Source of the DNA: Pseudomonadota bacterium
GTDB taxonomy: Bacteria; Pseudomonadota; Gammaproteobacteria; Halothiobacillales; Halothiobacillaceae
Reading direction: 5' to 3'
Length of the DNA: 12,549 nucleotides
Assembly (NCBI GenBank): GCA_021795795.1
Contig: JAJYPA010000211.1
Location: 1-12,549, forward strand
In this document: positions 1 through 7,642 of the stretch, in pieces
Position numbering within the stretch: the first letter of the stretch is position 1
Layout of the letters: each line of letters opens with the position of its first letter
Position numbers and translations under genes: made by a program
Notes under the pieces: generated by a model
Databases searched by the model: none
What the model saw: the letters and a program-made list of their open reading frames with translations, nothing else
Told to the model about the DNA's origin: nothing

Positions 1-1
1 G

Positions 2-259
2 CGCCGAGGCGAGGCACCCACGGCCTCTGATCGCTTTCTTGGGCTCACGGTGACATCGCCTGGGGGTGAAGAGGTGTCGGTGTTTGCAACTGGCGATAAG
101 GTTTCAGCGGTCCTGGCCCAGAAGCTACTGGCAGTCATCACAGCAGATCGTAGCGACAATAAAGACGTAGCGATTGCGGCCCTGGTTCAGGCCCTATTGA
201 GTTTACAGGCCAATCGAGGTAATCACCGGGATACGGAGAAAACACGCCATGGCTCATGA
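2..259 (+). CDS. 3' end of an unrecognised gene, truncated by the window edge
   Basis: The reading frame is open from base 2 to the TGA at 257-259, with no stop upstream inside the window. It is therefore most likely the C-terminal 85 or so residues of a longer protein. A GTG at 50 is an alternative start, but I see no convincing Shine-Dalgarno before it. The visible part has a short Gly-rich turn (SPGGEE) followed by two probable amphipathic helices rich in Ala, Leu and Val and a charged tail. No family is recognisable. The stop lies inside the next gene (11-base overlap), so it is probably co-transcribed and translationally coupled to the PAPS-reductase-family gene and may be a fourth component of that operon. 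Its function is unknown. Confidence 0.55.
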   Translation, partial: RRGEAPTASDRFLGLTVTSPGGEEVSVFATGDKVSAVLAQKLLAVITADRSDNKDVAIAALVQALLSLQANRGNHRDTEKTRHGS

Positions 260-1076
260 GAAACCGGTCCGTCATATCTTGAGTCTATCAGGCGGCAAGG
301 ATAGCGCTGCGCTGGCCCTCTATATGCGGGATCGTGTGCCTGGCATGGAGTACATTTTTAGCGATACCCGTAAAGAATTACCTGAAACCTATGAGTACTT
401 GGATCGGATCTCTAGCTACCTCGGTAAGGAGGTTATTCGATTAAATGCCGACGTTGGATTTGACCATTGGTATGAGATGTACGGGGGCATGATCCCTTCA
501 AATCATCGCCGCTGGTGTACCAAGATGCTCAAGCTCAAACCTTTCGAACAACACTGTGGAAATGATGAGGTGATAAACTACGTGGGTTTACGCGCTGACG
601 AAAACCGTAGCGGATATATTAGCCATAAACCGAATATTAAAGCTGTCTACCCTTTCCGAGAAGACGGCTTGGCCCTCCACGACATTGAAGAAATTCTTCG
701 CTCCTCCGGTGTTGGCATGCCCTCTTACACTAAGTGGGGACGAACTCGGTCGGGTTGCTACTTTTGTTTCTATCAGCAGAAAATCGAATGGGTCCAGTTA
801 AAAGAGACTCATCCAGATCTGTATGAGCAGGCCAAAGCTTACGAAAAACCGTTCGAAAAAACCGGGAATTGCTTTACTTGGAGCCAGGGGGAAAGCCTCG
901 CTGAACTGGAGAAACCAGAACGTATGGAGAAAATACGCCGCGAACATGCGATCCGCTTGGAGCGGCAAGCTGTGCGCAAAGAGTATGTTACACTGGCGGA
1001 AATCTTTTCACAGGCGGATCGGGCTCAAGAACCTGAAGATGATGAAGATCAAGGGTGCCTTGTTTGTCAACTGTAG
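249..1076 (+). CDS. PP-loop PAPS-reductase-family protein (DndC-like)
   Basis: The 275-aa product carries the PP-loop nucleotide-binding motif SGGKDS at residues 14-19. Downstream are the family's typical blocks: a Cys after two Arg (RRWC, C90) before a Lys-rich stretch, and a GC-x2-C pair (C170, C173) after a basic RTR. C208 and a terminal C270-x2-C273 follow. PP-loop enzymes of this family activate a substrate by adenylation or use an adenylyl-sulfate. DndC of DNA phosphorothioation and BrxP of type 4 BREX belong to the same superfamily. The cysteines could hold an Fe-S cluster, but that is inference. The start is ATG at 249 with GGAG at 235-238. It overlaps the preceding frame by 11 bases, and the ATPase gene follows after 9 bases. 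No other dnd or BREX gene is visible here, so the role is more likely tied to the two signalling-type genes downstream. The family call is firm; the reaction is unknown. Confidence 0.88.
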   Translation: MAHEKPVRHILSLSGGKDSAALALYMRDRVPGMEYIFSDTRKELPETYEYLDRISSYLGKEVIRLNADVGFDHWYEMYGGMIPSNHRRWCTKMLKLKPFEQHCGNDEVINYVGLRADENRSGYISHKPNIKAVYPFREDGLALHDIEEILRSSGVGMPSYTKWGRTRSGCYFCFYQQKIEWVQLKETHPDLYEQAKAYEKPFEKTGNCFTWSQGESLAELEKPERMEKIRREHAIRLERQAVRKEYVTLAEIFSQADRAQEPEDDEDQGCLVCQL

Positions 1077-1085
1077 ATCAAGAAA

Positions 1086-3458
1086 ATGGCATTTAAGATT
1101 ACTGCAAGAACCATCCTGCATCTTGGCGCGGAATTAATACCTTCTGATGCCGTAGCTCTCTATGAGCTCATTAAGAATGCGATTGACGCAAAGTCAAAGG
1201 ATGGCGTCGATGTGTTATTTGAAATTCTGATTAAGAAATCGGATTTCTTGGCTTTTATCGTGAAGGCGAAAAACGCCTTGGATAAAAATGTTCCAATGTT
1301 GAAACGGGAGCTGTTTGATCAATTTCTGCCGGATGCGCCAGACGATTTAGTGACACAGTTTTCCGACGTCGTAAACAAGGCAAAAACTGTTGATGAACTC
1401 ATTTCCGCTGCTCAGGCCGGATATAGGGATTGCAACCGAATTATTGTGTCGGACAAAGGGCACGGGATGACCTTGGACGATTTATCGGATATCTACCTAA
1501 CCATTGGTACTACTCATCGGGCTGATGAAGTTAGAAAAGCCCTTGCAGCTAATGCAGAAAAGAGTCCATTTCTGGGCGAAAAAGGTGTGGGGAGGCTATC
1601 CGTCATGCGGTTGGGACGTCGTGTGTTGATCGAGACATGCGCAGAAAGTGATGACAGATGGAATACTCTCGAAATCGATTGGGACCGATTCGCGGAGGCA
1701 TATGACAAGCCAGCAAGTGACGTTGAACTTGTCCCTCAAAAAGGGCCCAAAAAAACCATAACATCAGGGACCAGAATAACGGTAACAGATCTCAGTTCTT
1801 CATGGACTCATTTACGCCTATCATCAATTGCCAAAGAGCAGATTTCTAGGATCGCAGATCCTTTTTCGATGGTAGAAAAACGAAAATTTAGCATCCGGTT
1901 GAGGTTTAATAACACCCCAATTGACCAGTCTCGGACCATTGCCGAGCTGTTTTTAAAAAGCGCTCATGCTAAGTGCGCCGGGACTTTCACGCTGACCAAC
2001 GACATCCCAAAACTGACAGTCACGATGCACTCCGACCTATACGAAGGACCGCCAACAGAGCATATTTTTGACCTGACGGACCTTATGGGGATGTCCGGTC
2101 TAAAGGACTCCGGACTACCAAGCTCAGTACTGCGTAGTCTTGGTCCATTTGAATTTCAGTTCTACTGGTTCAACCGCTTACGATTAAGGGCAATTCCAGA
2201 TGTCGGGGATCGTGATGAACTCCGTAAGCTTGTGAAGACGTGGGCAGGAATTTGCCTATTTCGGGATGGTTATCGCGTGTTGCCTTATGGCGACGAAGGA
2301 GATGATTGGCTTGGACTGGATAGGGAAGCGCTATCTGCGGGGGGCTATAAGCTTAATACTAAGCAACTGATCGGTCGCGTCCAGATCGGACGGGTTAGGA
2401 ATCAGGCTCTTTTAGATCAAACCAGTCGCCAGGGCCTAGTGGACTGTCCGGAAAAATCAGTGCTCGTTAGATTACTCAATGATGTGATATCAGAAAAGTG
2501 GCATAACTATTTAAATGAATCAGGCGCTGCCAAAAAACTAAAGGATGTCTTAGGCTACGACACACAGAAGGAATCCGTAGTTGTGGACTCTCTGGAGTCG
2601 AGAACGAAAGGCGCACTCAAGGCGATTCGAAAGGATTTTCTTGGTGATTCGGCCCTTTTGCAGCAGGTCACCGAGGCCCTAACAGAGATCAAAGATGCCC
2701 ATGCGAAAGCGGTGGCTCGAATAGAGGCAATAGAGGAAGAGAAGGAGCGTTTGACTCAACTAGCGGGCATCGGCCTAATGATCGAGGTGATCGCCCATGA
2801 GTTGGCGCGGTCCACTGAGTTGACACAAAAAACACTAAAAGCAGTCAAACGCCGAAACGTGGACTCCGAGACGGCATCGGCATTCCAAGTTTTAAGTACT
2901 CAGATTAAGGTTATTCAGAGACGCCTTCAGACATTGGAGCCGCTATCAATAACCGCGCGACAAAGGCGAAGCGAACAACGGCTTTCCAATATTGTGGCAT
3001 ACGTTTTTGAAGCTCATATGGCTCAGTTCGAGCGCCATGAGATCGATAGTAGAATAACAGAAGAAAGCGACCTACGTACGGAAGCCTTTGTCATTGAAGG
3101 CCACATAGTCCAGATCCTAGAAAACCTGATCAATAACTCTGTCTATTGGCTGGAGGTAGAGAAGGACGAACACCCGGCGTTCAAGAAGCACATAGAAATA
3201 AAGATACTCTCTTCTCCTCCACGAATTCATTACTCGGATAACGGGCCAGGTATACCTGTTAAAAGAGCGCAGTCTGTGTTCGAGCCGTTTTTCTCTACGA
3301 AATCTGGTATCTCATTCAGACGAAAGGGCTTGGGCCTCTACATAGCGCGCCAAACAGCAGAGTTGCTAGGCGGCGCGCTCGAGTTAATTGAAGAGGGGAA
3401 GGTACGTCCAAACCGCTTTAACGCATTTGAACTCACCTTGGTGGAGAAGTCTGAGTGA
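1086..3458 (+). CDS. Dual-GHKL ATPase: Hsp90/MutL-like N-terminus plus histidine-kinase-like C-terminus
   Basis: The 790-aa protein has two complete GHKL ATP-binding sets. The N-terminal one has an N-box (ELIKNAIDA, 27-35), a G1 box (D123-x-G-x-G127) and a G2 loop (GEKGVGR, 164-170), as in Hsp90, MutL and MORC proteins. The C-terminal one looks like a histidine kinase: an HE dipeptide at 571-572 as the H-box, an N-box around N680-N684, DNGPG at 718-722, an F-box (FEPFFSTKS, 732-740) and a KGLGL G2 loop at 747-751. Residues 530-560 form a charged, probably coiled-coil linker. No signal peptide or membrane helix is apparent, so it is probably cytosolic. The stop overlaps the next gene's start by four bases (GTGA), indicating translational coupling to its likely phosphotransfer partner. 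I infer that the N-terminal ATPase senses a signal or clamps nucleic acid and the C-terminal kinase passes phosphate to the receiver-like protein. Confidence 0.85.
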   Translation: MAFKITARTILHLGAELIPSDAVALYELIKNAIDAKSKDGVDVLFEILIKKSDFLAFIVKAKNALDKNVPMLKRELFDQFLPDAPDDLVTQFSDVVNKAKTVDELISAAQAGYRDCNRIIVSDKGHGMTLDDLSDIYLTIGTTHRADEVRKALAANAEKSPFLGEKGVGRLSVMRLGRRVLIETCAESDDRWNTLEIDWDRFAEAYDKPASDVELVPQKGPKKTITSGTRITVTDLSSSWTHLRLSSIAKEQISRIADPFSMVEKRKFSIRLRFNNTPIDQSRTIAELFLKSAHAKCAGTFTLTNDIPKLTVTMHSDLYEGPPTEHIFDLTDLMGMSGLKDSGLPSSVLRSLGPFEFQFYWFNRLRLRAIPDVGDRDELRKLVKTWAGICLFRDGYRVLPYGDEGDDWLGLDREALSAGGYKLNTKQLIGRVQIGRVRNQALLDQTSRQGLVDCPEKSVLVRLLNDVISEKWHNYLNESGAAKKLKDVLGYDTQKESVVVDSLESRTKGALKAIRKDFLGDSALLQQVTEALTEIKDAHAKAVARIEAIEEEKERLTQLAGIGLMIEVIAHELARSTELTQKTLKAVKRRNVDSETASAFQVLSTQIKVIQRRLQTLEPLSITARQRRSEQRLSNIVAYVFEAHMAQFERHEIDSRITEESDLRTEAFVIEGHIVQILENLINNSVYWLEVEKDEHPAFKKHIEIKILSSPPRIHYSDNGPGIPVKRAQSVFEPFFSTKSGISFRRKGLGLYIARQTAELLGGALELIEEGKVRPNRFNAFELTLVEKSE

Positions 3459-5422
3459 GCCTGCAACAAATGTTACAAACCGCAAACATAACATGTGCGC
3501 ACATTGTCGATGATGCTTTCGATAGTTTGCCAATGGAGGGATTCGAAGCGGATCGTGCTCAAACGCTAGTTGACAATTTGGAGCCAGATCACTTCACCGA
3601 AATTACTACATTTCTGGGGTGCGAGACTGAGGCGGAACTCATCAAGGCGCTAGGGGATCTCGAGAATGTTCACCGTTTATTCAAGAACAGGCGTAAATTG
3701 AGCCCGTACTGTAATGGATGGTTTAATGATTTTTTGCGTGATCGAAAAGACAAAAAATCTGTGATCCAACCGTTACTCTCCCTACTCCGAAAAAATGGTG
3801 TGAAGTGCGTGAAATGTGGGGCCGATTATCGGGTTAGTAATCGCAGCCCAGAGCCGCAATTGGTGTTCATAGATCTACGCTTGATTGATGTCCATCAGAC
3901 AACAAGCACAGAGGCGGCAGTTAAGGTATATAAAAAGATCAAAAATCGCTATCAAGGCTGTGTTCCTTTTGTCTTCCTCATGTCAAGTTTGACGACATTA
4001 GCGGATCATCGTGATCAGTTTTGGAAAGATGCGGGGGTTTTCCTTACGCAATTCGACTCAATCAGTAAAGATTTGTTTAAAGATAGAGCCGAATTAACGT
4101 CAATCCTCTGTTCATATTCCCAAATATTGCCACGTATTCGCAGTCTGTATGAACATACTTCACAGCTGAATAAAGCCATTTCGGCCGCAGGGGAGAGGGT
4201 TAGGGATAAGGTGCGTTCGCTGGACATTGCCGACTATTTCGTATTACATCGGAATACGGTGACGGCGGAAAAAACAGACTTGGGAACATATTTGTCAGAG
4301 CTGCTGCTTGAATATGTATTGTTCGAAATAGAGGGATCCACAGAAATCTGGGAATTTGCTAAATATCTACAGGAGTGGGATCTTAAAGATCTACCTCGAG
4401 CTCGCTTTAGCCTAAAGCGTGCCGCGCTTGATATATACAGGGGTAACATAGTCCATGCAGACGGCCTTTTGGCCTGGGAAATAGAACGGGCTAAGGGGCC
4501 GAAACAAGGGTATTTCCATTTGGGTGATATCTTCTTTGAGTCCGCGAAACTCGAATCTACCGGATTTATGCCAAAGGAAGCGTTGGTGCTCCTGACGCCC
4601 ATGTGTGATCTTGCGAGGCCGGATGGGCTGCGTAGTCGGACAATGTTTCTTTGCGAAGGCAAAGTAGAACCAGTCAAGCTGACGCATGGTTTGATCGCAG
4701 AAAACGGCATCCCCGATGCTATTCTAGTCAACCCCAAAAAAAAAGAAGAGCTGCTTAAAATCAGATGGAATAAGAAGAAATTTCAGGTGTGGGGTACGAA
4801 TGAAATCGATTCATTTCGTGATGGGGGATCGCGTTGGGAGCCGGTTGGCCGGCTACGGCCTATCTATGCGCTTCAGCTGCAAAACGCCCTGATGACAGAC
4901 ATGAGTCGTATAGGCATTCAGCGAGCTCCGGACTTGTTGGTTCCCCATGGAATCGACGTTATGATTGCGAAGGGTAATAAATGGCAGGCGTTGGACAACG
5001 AAAGCCTCCAAAACGTTACGGCAGCGGGAACATCCTCTAGTGGAGACGGTAGCCATATCTTGTACATGGTTGATGATGCCGTTATTAGCAGAGTACGTCG
5101 CGCCCTACAGGAGTGGATAAAAGGCAGCAACGCAGACGAGGAAGCAGTAGTTGCTTTGAAAGACATCTTTAAGCAGCCTGCGTGGTCCCAGATGTTGCGG
5201 TACTGCGATCATCAGATTCAACAGAATAACAAGAAGGAGCCTACGGATAAGGATGCTTTTCCGATTGCTGGTCTTGACGGGATACTAGAGAAGAATAAAG
5301 GTGCAATTGTGTTCACCACGAGCTCGTCGCAATCACCCTATTGTTCGGCCAGTGGTGGAACCCCTAGAGACCCCACTATTCAACCGGCGATTCTCATTTT
5401 TAAATTCGTTCGACCTTCATAG
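3455..5422 (+). CDS. Receiver-like protein with large unrecognised C-terminal region
   Basis: The 655-aa product begins with a hydrophobic strand ending in an acidic pair (D19-D20), as in response-regulator receivers. A second strand ends in D140 (VFID), a third ends in S177-S178 (VFLMSS), and K205 follows. These match the order of receiver acidic pair, phospho-acceptor Asp, Ser/Thr and Lys. The spacing between the acidic pair and D140 is far larger than in a normal receiver, so about 80 extra residues seem inserted, including C118-x2-C121. Residues 220-655 match no family I know; they contain a Pro-Met-Cys-Asp segment (381-385) and no recognisable DNA-binding helix-turn-helix. The start is GTG at 3455, preceded by GGAG at 3443-3446 and overlapping the kinase stop. 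A run of nine A at 4736-4744 lies within Lys codons 428-430. It is probably the output partner of the dual-GHKL kinase. The receiver call is moderately sure; the effector function is unknown. Confidence 0.72.
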   Translation: MSLQQMLQTANITCAHIVDDAFDSLPMEGFEADRAQTLVDNLEPDHFTEITTFLGCETEAELIKALGDLENVHRLFKNRRKLSPYCNGWFNDFLRDRKDKKSVIQPLLSLLRKNGVKCVKCGADYRVSNRSPEPQLVFIDLRLIDVHQTTSTEAAVKVYKKIKNRYQGCVPFVFLMSSLTTLADHRDQFWKDAGVFLTQFDSISKDLFKDRAELTSILCSYSQILPRIRSLYEHTSQLNKAISAAGERVRDKVRSLDIADYFVLHRNTVTAEKTDLGTYLSELLLEYVLFEIEGSTEIWEFAKYLQEWDLKDLPRARFSLKRAALDIYRGNIVHADGLLAWEIERAKGPKQGYFHLGDIFFESAKLESTGFMPKEALVLLTPMCDLARPDGLRSRTMFLCEGKVEPVKLTHGLIAENGIPDAILVNPKKKEELLKIRWNKKKFQVWGTNEIDSFRDGGSRWEPVGRLRPIYALQLQNALMTDMSRIGIQRAPDLLVPHGIDVMIAKGNKWQALDNESLQNVTAAGTSSSGDGSHILYMVDDAVISRVRRALQEWIKGSNADEEAVVALKDIFKQPAWSQMLRYCDHQIQQNNKKEPTDKDAFPIAGLDGILEKNKGAIVFTTSSSQSPYCSASGGTPRDPTIQPAILIFKFVRPS

Positions 5423-5439
5423 CATAAGCGCATGCTGTC

Positions 5440-5554
5440 GGATAACAATGTTTGTTGGATGCAATGCCGGGAAGGTCCAAGCGTGCGCCGTCGACTATGT
5501 TGCAACGTAGGAAAAGGTTTGATAAGCGTGCTTGCGTTACACAAACTGTTAGCT
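5440..5554. repeat. Long imperfect inverted repeat with bulges between convergent operons
   Basis: TAACAATGTTTGT at 5443-5455 pairs with ACAAACTGTTA at 5541-5551, leaving a two-base bulge. Pairing continues inward (GCAA at 5461-5464 against TTGC at 5532-5535, then GC on both sides) with a further one-base bulge. The outer ends are GGATAAC (5440-5446) and GTTAGCT (5548-5554). The layout, about 115 bases long with extrahelical bases on one arm, recalls an integron attC site. The ends fit the RYYYAAC / GTTRRRY cores poorly, and no integron integrase is in view. The right arm includes the stop codon of the 317-aa gene. Alternatives are a two-way transcription stop or a decayed element end. No U-tract follows, so a classical intrinsic terminator is unlikely. 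Short direct repeats of AAGCGTGC lie at 5479-5486 and 5524-5531. Confidence 0.45.
5495..5510. repeat. 16-base palindrome in the loop of the junction repeat
   Basis: CTATGTTGCAACGTAG is self-complementary apart from one T-G wobble, centred between 5502 and 5503. It could be a protein-binding site or the tip of the larger folded structure around it. No function can be assigned. Confidence 0.5.
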
Positions 5555-6502
5555 CGAAATCTCCCGTGTCAACTTATGTCCTACATAGGCAACGACAATC
5601 AGCCTGTTTTCTGTATCCACCCGAAAATGAATACGGCCATCCCACCCGCCCGTGAAACGCGTGTGCCAATCGAACAGTTCTCTCTGTCCGGTCTCATCAT
5701 CGCGCACCCAGCACAGCTTCTTGCGCTGCTCCCCCTCCGAAGTGGTGTGAGTAGAGAACGCTGGCCATTCGCTGTCGTCAGGCCAGGCCGCGACAACTTT
5801 CGCTAGAGAATCAAGAGCCGCAACCGCGTGCCGGAAGGGGGCGCCGCTACCATCCAGCTCCATAAGGTCATTTTCCGTCCTTGGCAGGAAGCGCAAACCC
5901 GGAAAGCGCGTATCTTTCTGCCTCCAGACTTGCGCAGCCGTAGTAGGAACGGCCAAAAGGCCGAGCGCCTTCAGCCAATCTGCATGTTCATCCGCATGAG
6001 TGGGTTGGCTAGCGTTTCTGACGCGGCTACTGGCTTGAGTCAGGTTTCCTGCGTCGTCAAGCGTTCCATAGGACGTATCAACCCATGCCAGAGACCAATC
6101 TGAATGGGCATCGAAGCTAACGGTTGCTGAGTCCAGCAGCATGGCCCATGCAAGCGCGCTTGACGGAACCCGTCCTGAGCGCGTCCGGCATTCCATGTCG
6201 TCGATCTCTTGCCGCATTCCGTCTGTCAGTCCTGCGGAAAGGGGGGAGCGGTCGCTAAGCCCCCGGACGAAGGCCCACTCTTCCTTATAATCGTCTCCCC
6301 CAAGCACCGCTTGAAGGGTCCAGTTATCGGCGATTTGGTACTGGGCTATCGGCCGCGCGGTGTTCAGCGCGATCCTATTGTTGATCTTGCGAAGGCGTTT
6401 CAGCGTAGCAAGCAGCTTCATCGCGATTTGCTGGGCGCTTTCTTTACGCAGCGCGCCGATATGACGCGAGGCATCGTCAAGGAACAGAACGGGTGTCGTC
6501 AT
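5549..6502 (-). CDS. Unrecognised 317-aa protein, last gene of the methyltransferase/DUF262 operon
   Basis: The protein is soluble-looking, with no signal peptide or membrane segment. The N-terminus is helical and basic around residues 20-45 (KRLRKINNR). The middle is acidic and Trp-rich. The C-terminus (residues 277-309) reads as several short strands ending in a Gly-His pair after VVAYVG; this is loosely like the end of RelE/Gp49-type small domains, but too weak to assign. It starts at ATG 6502, only three bases after the TAA of the ATPase gene and without a clear Shine-Dalgarno, so translation probably depends on the gene before it. That coupling and the fixed order after a DUF3696-type ATPase suggest it is an accessory or effector subunit of the ATPase/DUF262 pair. 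Its function is unknown. The stop TAA lies in the right arm of the junction inverted repeat. Confidence 0.75.
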   Translation of the reverse strand: MTTPVLFLDDASRHIGALRKESAQQIAMKLLATLKRLRKINNRIALNTARPIAQYQIADNWTLQAVLGGDDYKEEWAFVRGLSDRSPLSAGLTDGMRQEIDDMECRTRSGRVPSSALAWAMLLDSATVSFDAHSDWSLAWVDTSYGTLDDAGNLTQASSRVRNASQPTHADEHADWLKALGLLAVPTTAAQVWRQKDTRFPGLRFLPRTENDLMELDGSGAPFRHAVAALDSLAKVVAAWPDDSEWPAFSTHTTSEGEQRKKLCWVRDDETGQRELFDWHTRFTGGWDGRIHFRVDTENRLIVVAYVGHKLTREISS

Positions 6503-6505
6503 TGT

Positions 6506-7642
6506 TTAAGTATCGAGCAGTTCATCCAGCGCCTTGCTCCATTCATCAAAGAAGCCGTCGGGCCAGTCGCTGAAGCGGCCGTTGGCATAGAGAATTGGCG
6601 AGGAAATTGAAGACTCGCCGCTTTCGACGTCGCGTGAGAAGAAATGCACGGCAACATTTTCGCTCGAAATCTCTGCGCGTTTCGTAGCGACCCGTATGCC
6701 GTTGAGTACATGATCACTATGCGTTTCCACGATGATCTGCACGCCATCCGCGGCGCAGCGCGCTAGGAGTTGTCCGAGCGCCGACTGGCCTCGTGGATGC
6801 AGGTGCGCTTCTGGATTCTCGATCAGCAACAGCCCTCCCTGAGGCGCCGATAAGCATGCGACGATGATTGGCAAACAATAAGTTAGTCCAAAGCCGACAT
6901 TGGATGGTCGATGGTCGCGACCAGCTGAATCCATCGAAGTCCCTGTATACGAAAACGTGAGAGAAGTGGCGTCTGCAAGATCGACCGCCACTGCACGCGG
7001 CCGTACACCAGGGCTCACGTGCTGGAGCCAGCCGGAGGTCTGGTCAATCAATCTTTCGGTCGGCGCAACCTGCGCAAGAAGATCGGGCAATAGCATCGGA
7101 TGCCCCTTAGGACAAACCCGTCGAGGCGAAACCTTCATATCCTCATTGCGAAGCAAAAAGTCGACTGTGTACTCGCCGCCACACCCCAGCCACCCACTGG
7201 CACGGTCCATGGTGCTCGCTTGCTCATATTGCGCCGCAGGGGTAATGCGATCGGCTTGTATAAACTGAAACCCGGTCGCCAGTTGGTCTATCACGTCATT
7301 GACGTCCCCCTCACATCGAAGCTGCAGCGTATCTATTCCAACAATTGTTGGAGCTGACATGCGTGTTTCACCATTTGGCGTCTTGACGACAAATCCGATC
7401 TCATCGTCCGTGGCATTTTCGAATCGCACATCTTCGCAGCGACCGAGGCGAACAAGCGCTCCCCGCAAGGCAAGCTCTTGAACATCCTTGCCCATTTGAA
7501 GGCTCTGTCGTAGCAAGGCGAGCGCCTGCAGTACCGTGCTTTTCCCAGAGCCGTTGAGCCCCGCTAGCACCGTAAGTTGGGCGAGCTTGACCGGCAAGTC
7601 ACGCGCAGATTTGAAATTGCGAAGATCGATGCGTTCAAGCAT
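6506..7642 (-). CDS. AAA15/OLD-like ATPase with DUF3696-type C-terminus
   Basis: The 378-aa SMC/ABC-like ATPase shows Walker A GLNGSGKST at residues 28-36, a signature-like SNVGFG at 247-252, Walker B LLLIENPEAHLHP at 271-283 with E275, and the H-switch ETHSDH at 306-311. The C-terminal FSDWPDGFFDEW (357-368) is the hallmark I associate with DUF3696. No TOPRIM or other nuclease domain follows, so unlike OLD nucleases it needs a partner for catalysis. The start is ATG at 7642 with a strong GAGGAG six to nine bases upstream (around 7650-7656). It overlaps the end of the DUF262 gene by eight bases and sits three bases before the 317-aa gene, so the three are surely co-translated. ATPases of this type commonly accompany restriction-like or toxin genes. 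Here it probably couples ATP hydrolysis to DNA sensing by the DUF262 protein; that role is inference. Confidence 0.88.
   Translation of the reverse strand: MLERIDLRNFKSARDLPVKLAQLTVLAGLNGSGKSTVLQALALLRQSLQMGKDVQELALRGALVRLGRCEDVRFENATDDEIGFVVKTPNGETRMSAPTIVGIDTLQLRCEGDVNDVIDQLATGFQFIQADRITPAAQYEQASTMDRASGWLGCGGEYTVDFLLRNEDMKVSPRRVCPKGHPMLLPDLLAQVAPTERLIDQTSGWLQHVSPGVRPRAVAVDLADATSLTFSYTGTSMDSAGRDHRPSNVGFGLTYCLPIIVACLSAPQGGLLLIENPEAHLHPRGQSALGQLLARCAADGVQIIVETHSDHVLNGIRVATKRAEISSENVAVHFFSRDVESGESSISSPILYANGRFSDWPDGFFDEWSKALDELLDT

Noticed and set aside
249..1076. Classical DNA phosphorothioation (Dnd) locus
   Set aside because: Only a DndC-like enzyme is visible; no DndB, DndD, DndE or cysteine desulfurase is in the window.
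4234..4737. Long open frame on the minus strand inside the receiver-like gene
   Set aside because: It is fully antisense to a coherent coding sequence, Ser/Arg-rich, and shows no motif or ribosome site.
5440..5554. Calling the junction repeat a definite integron attC site
   Set aside because: GGATAAC and GTTAGCT do not fit the core consensus, there is no integrase, and a multi-gene 5-kb cassette would be atypical.
5432..5806. Plus-strand open frames spanning the junction and the 3' part of the 317-aa gene
   Set aside because: Their composition is Arg/Pro-rich with no domain, and they are shadows of the minus-strand gene and the inverted repeat.
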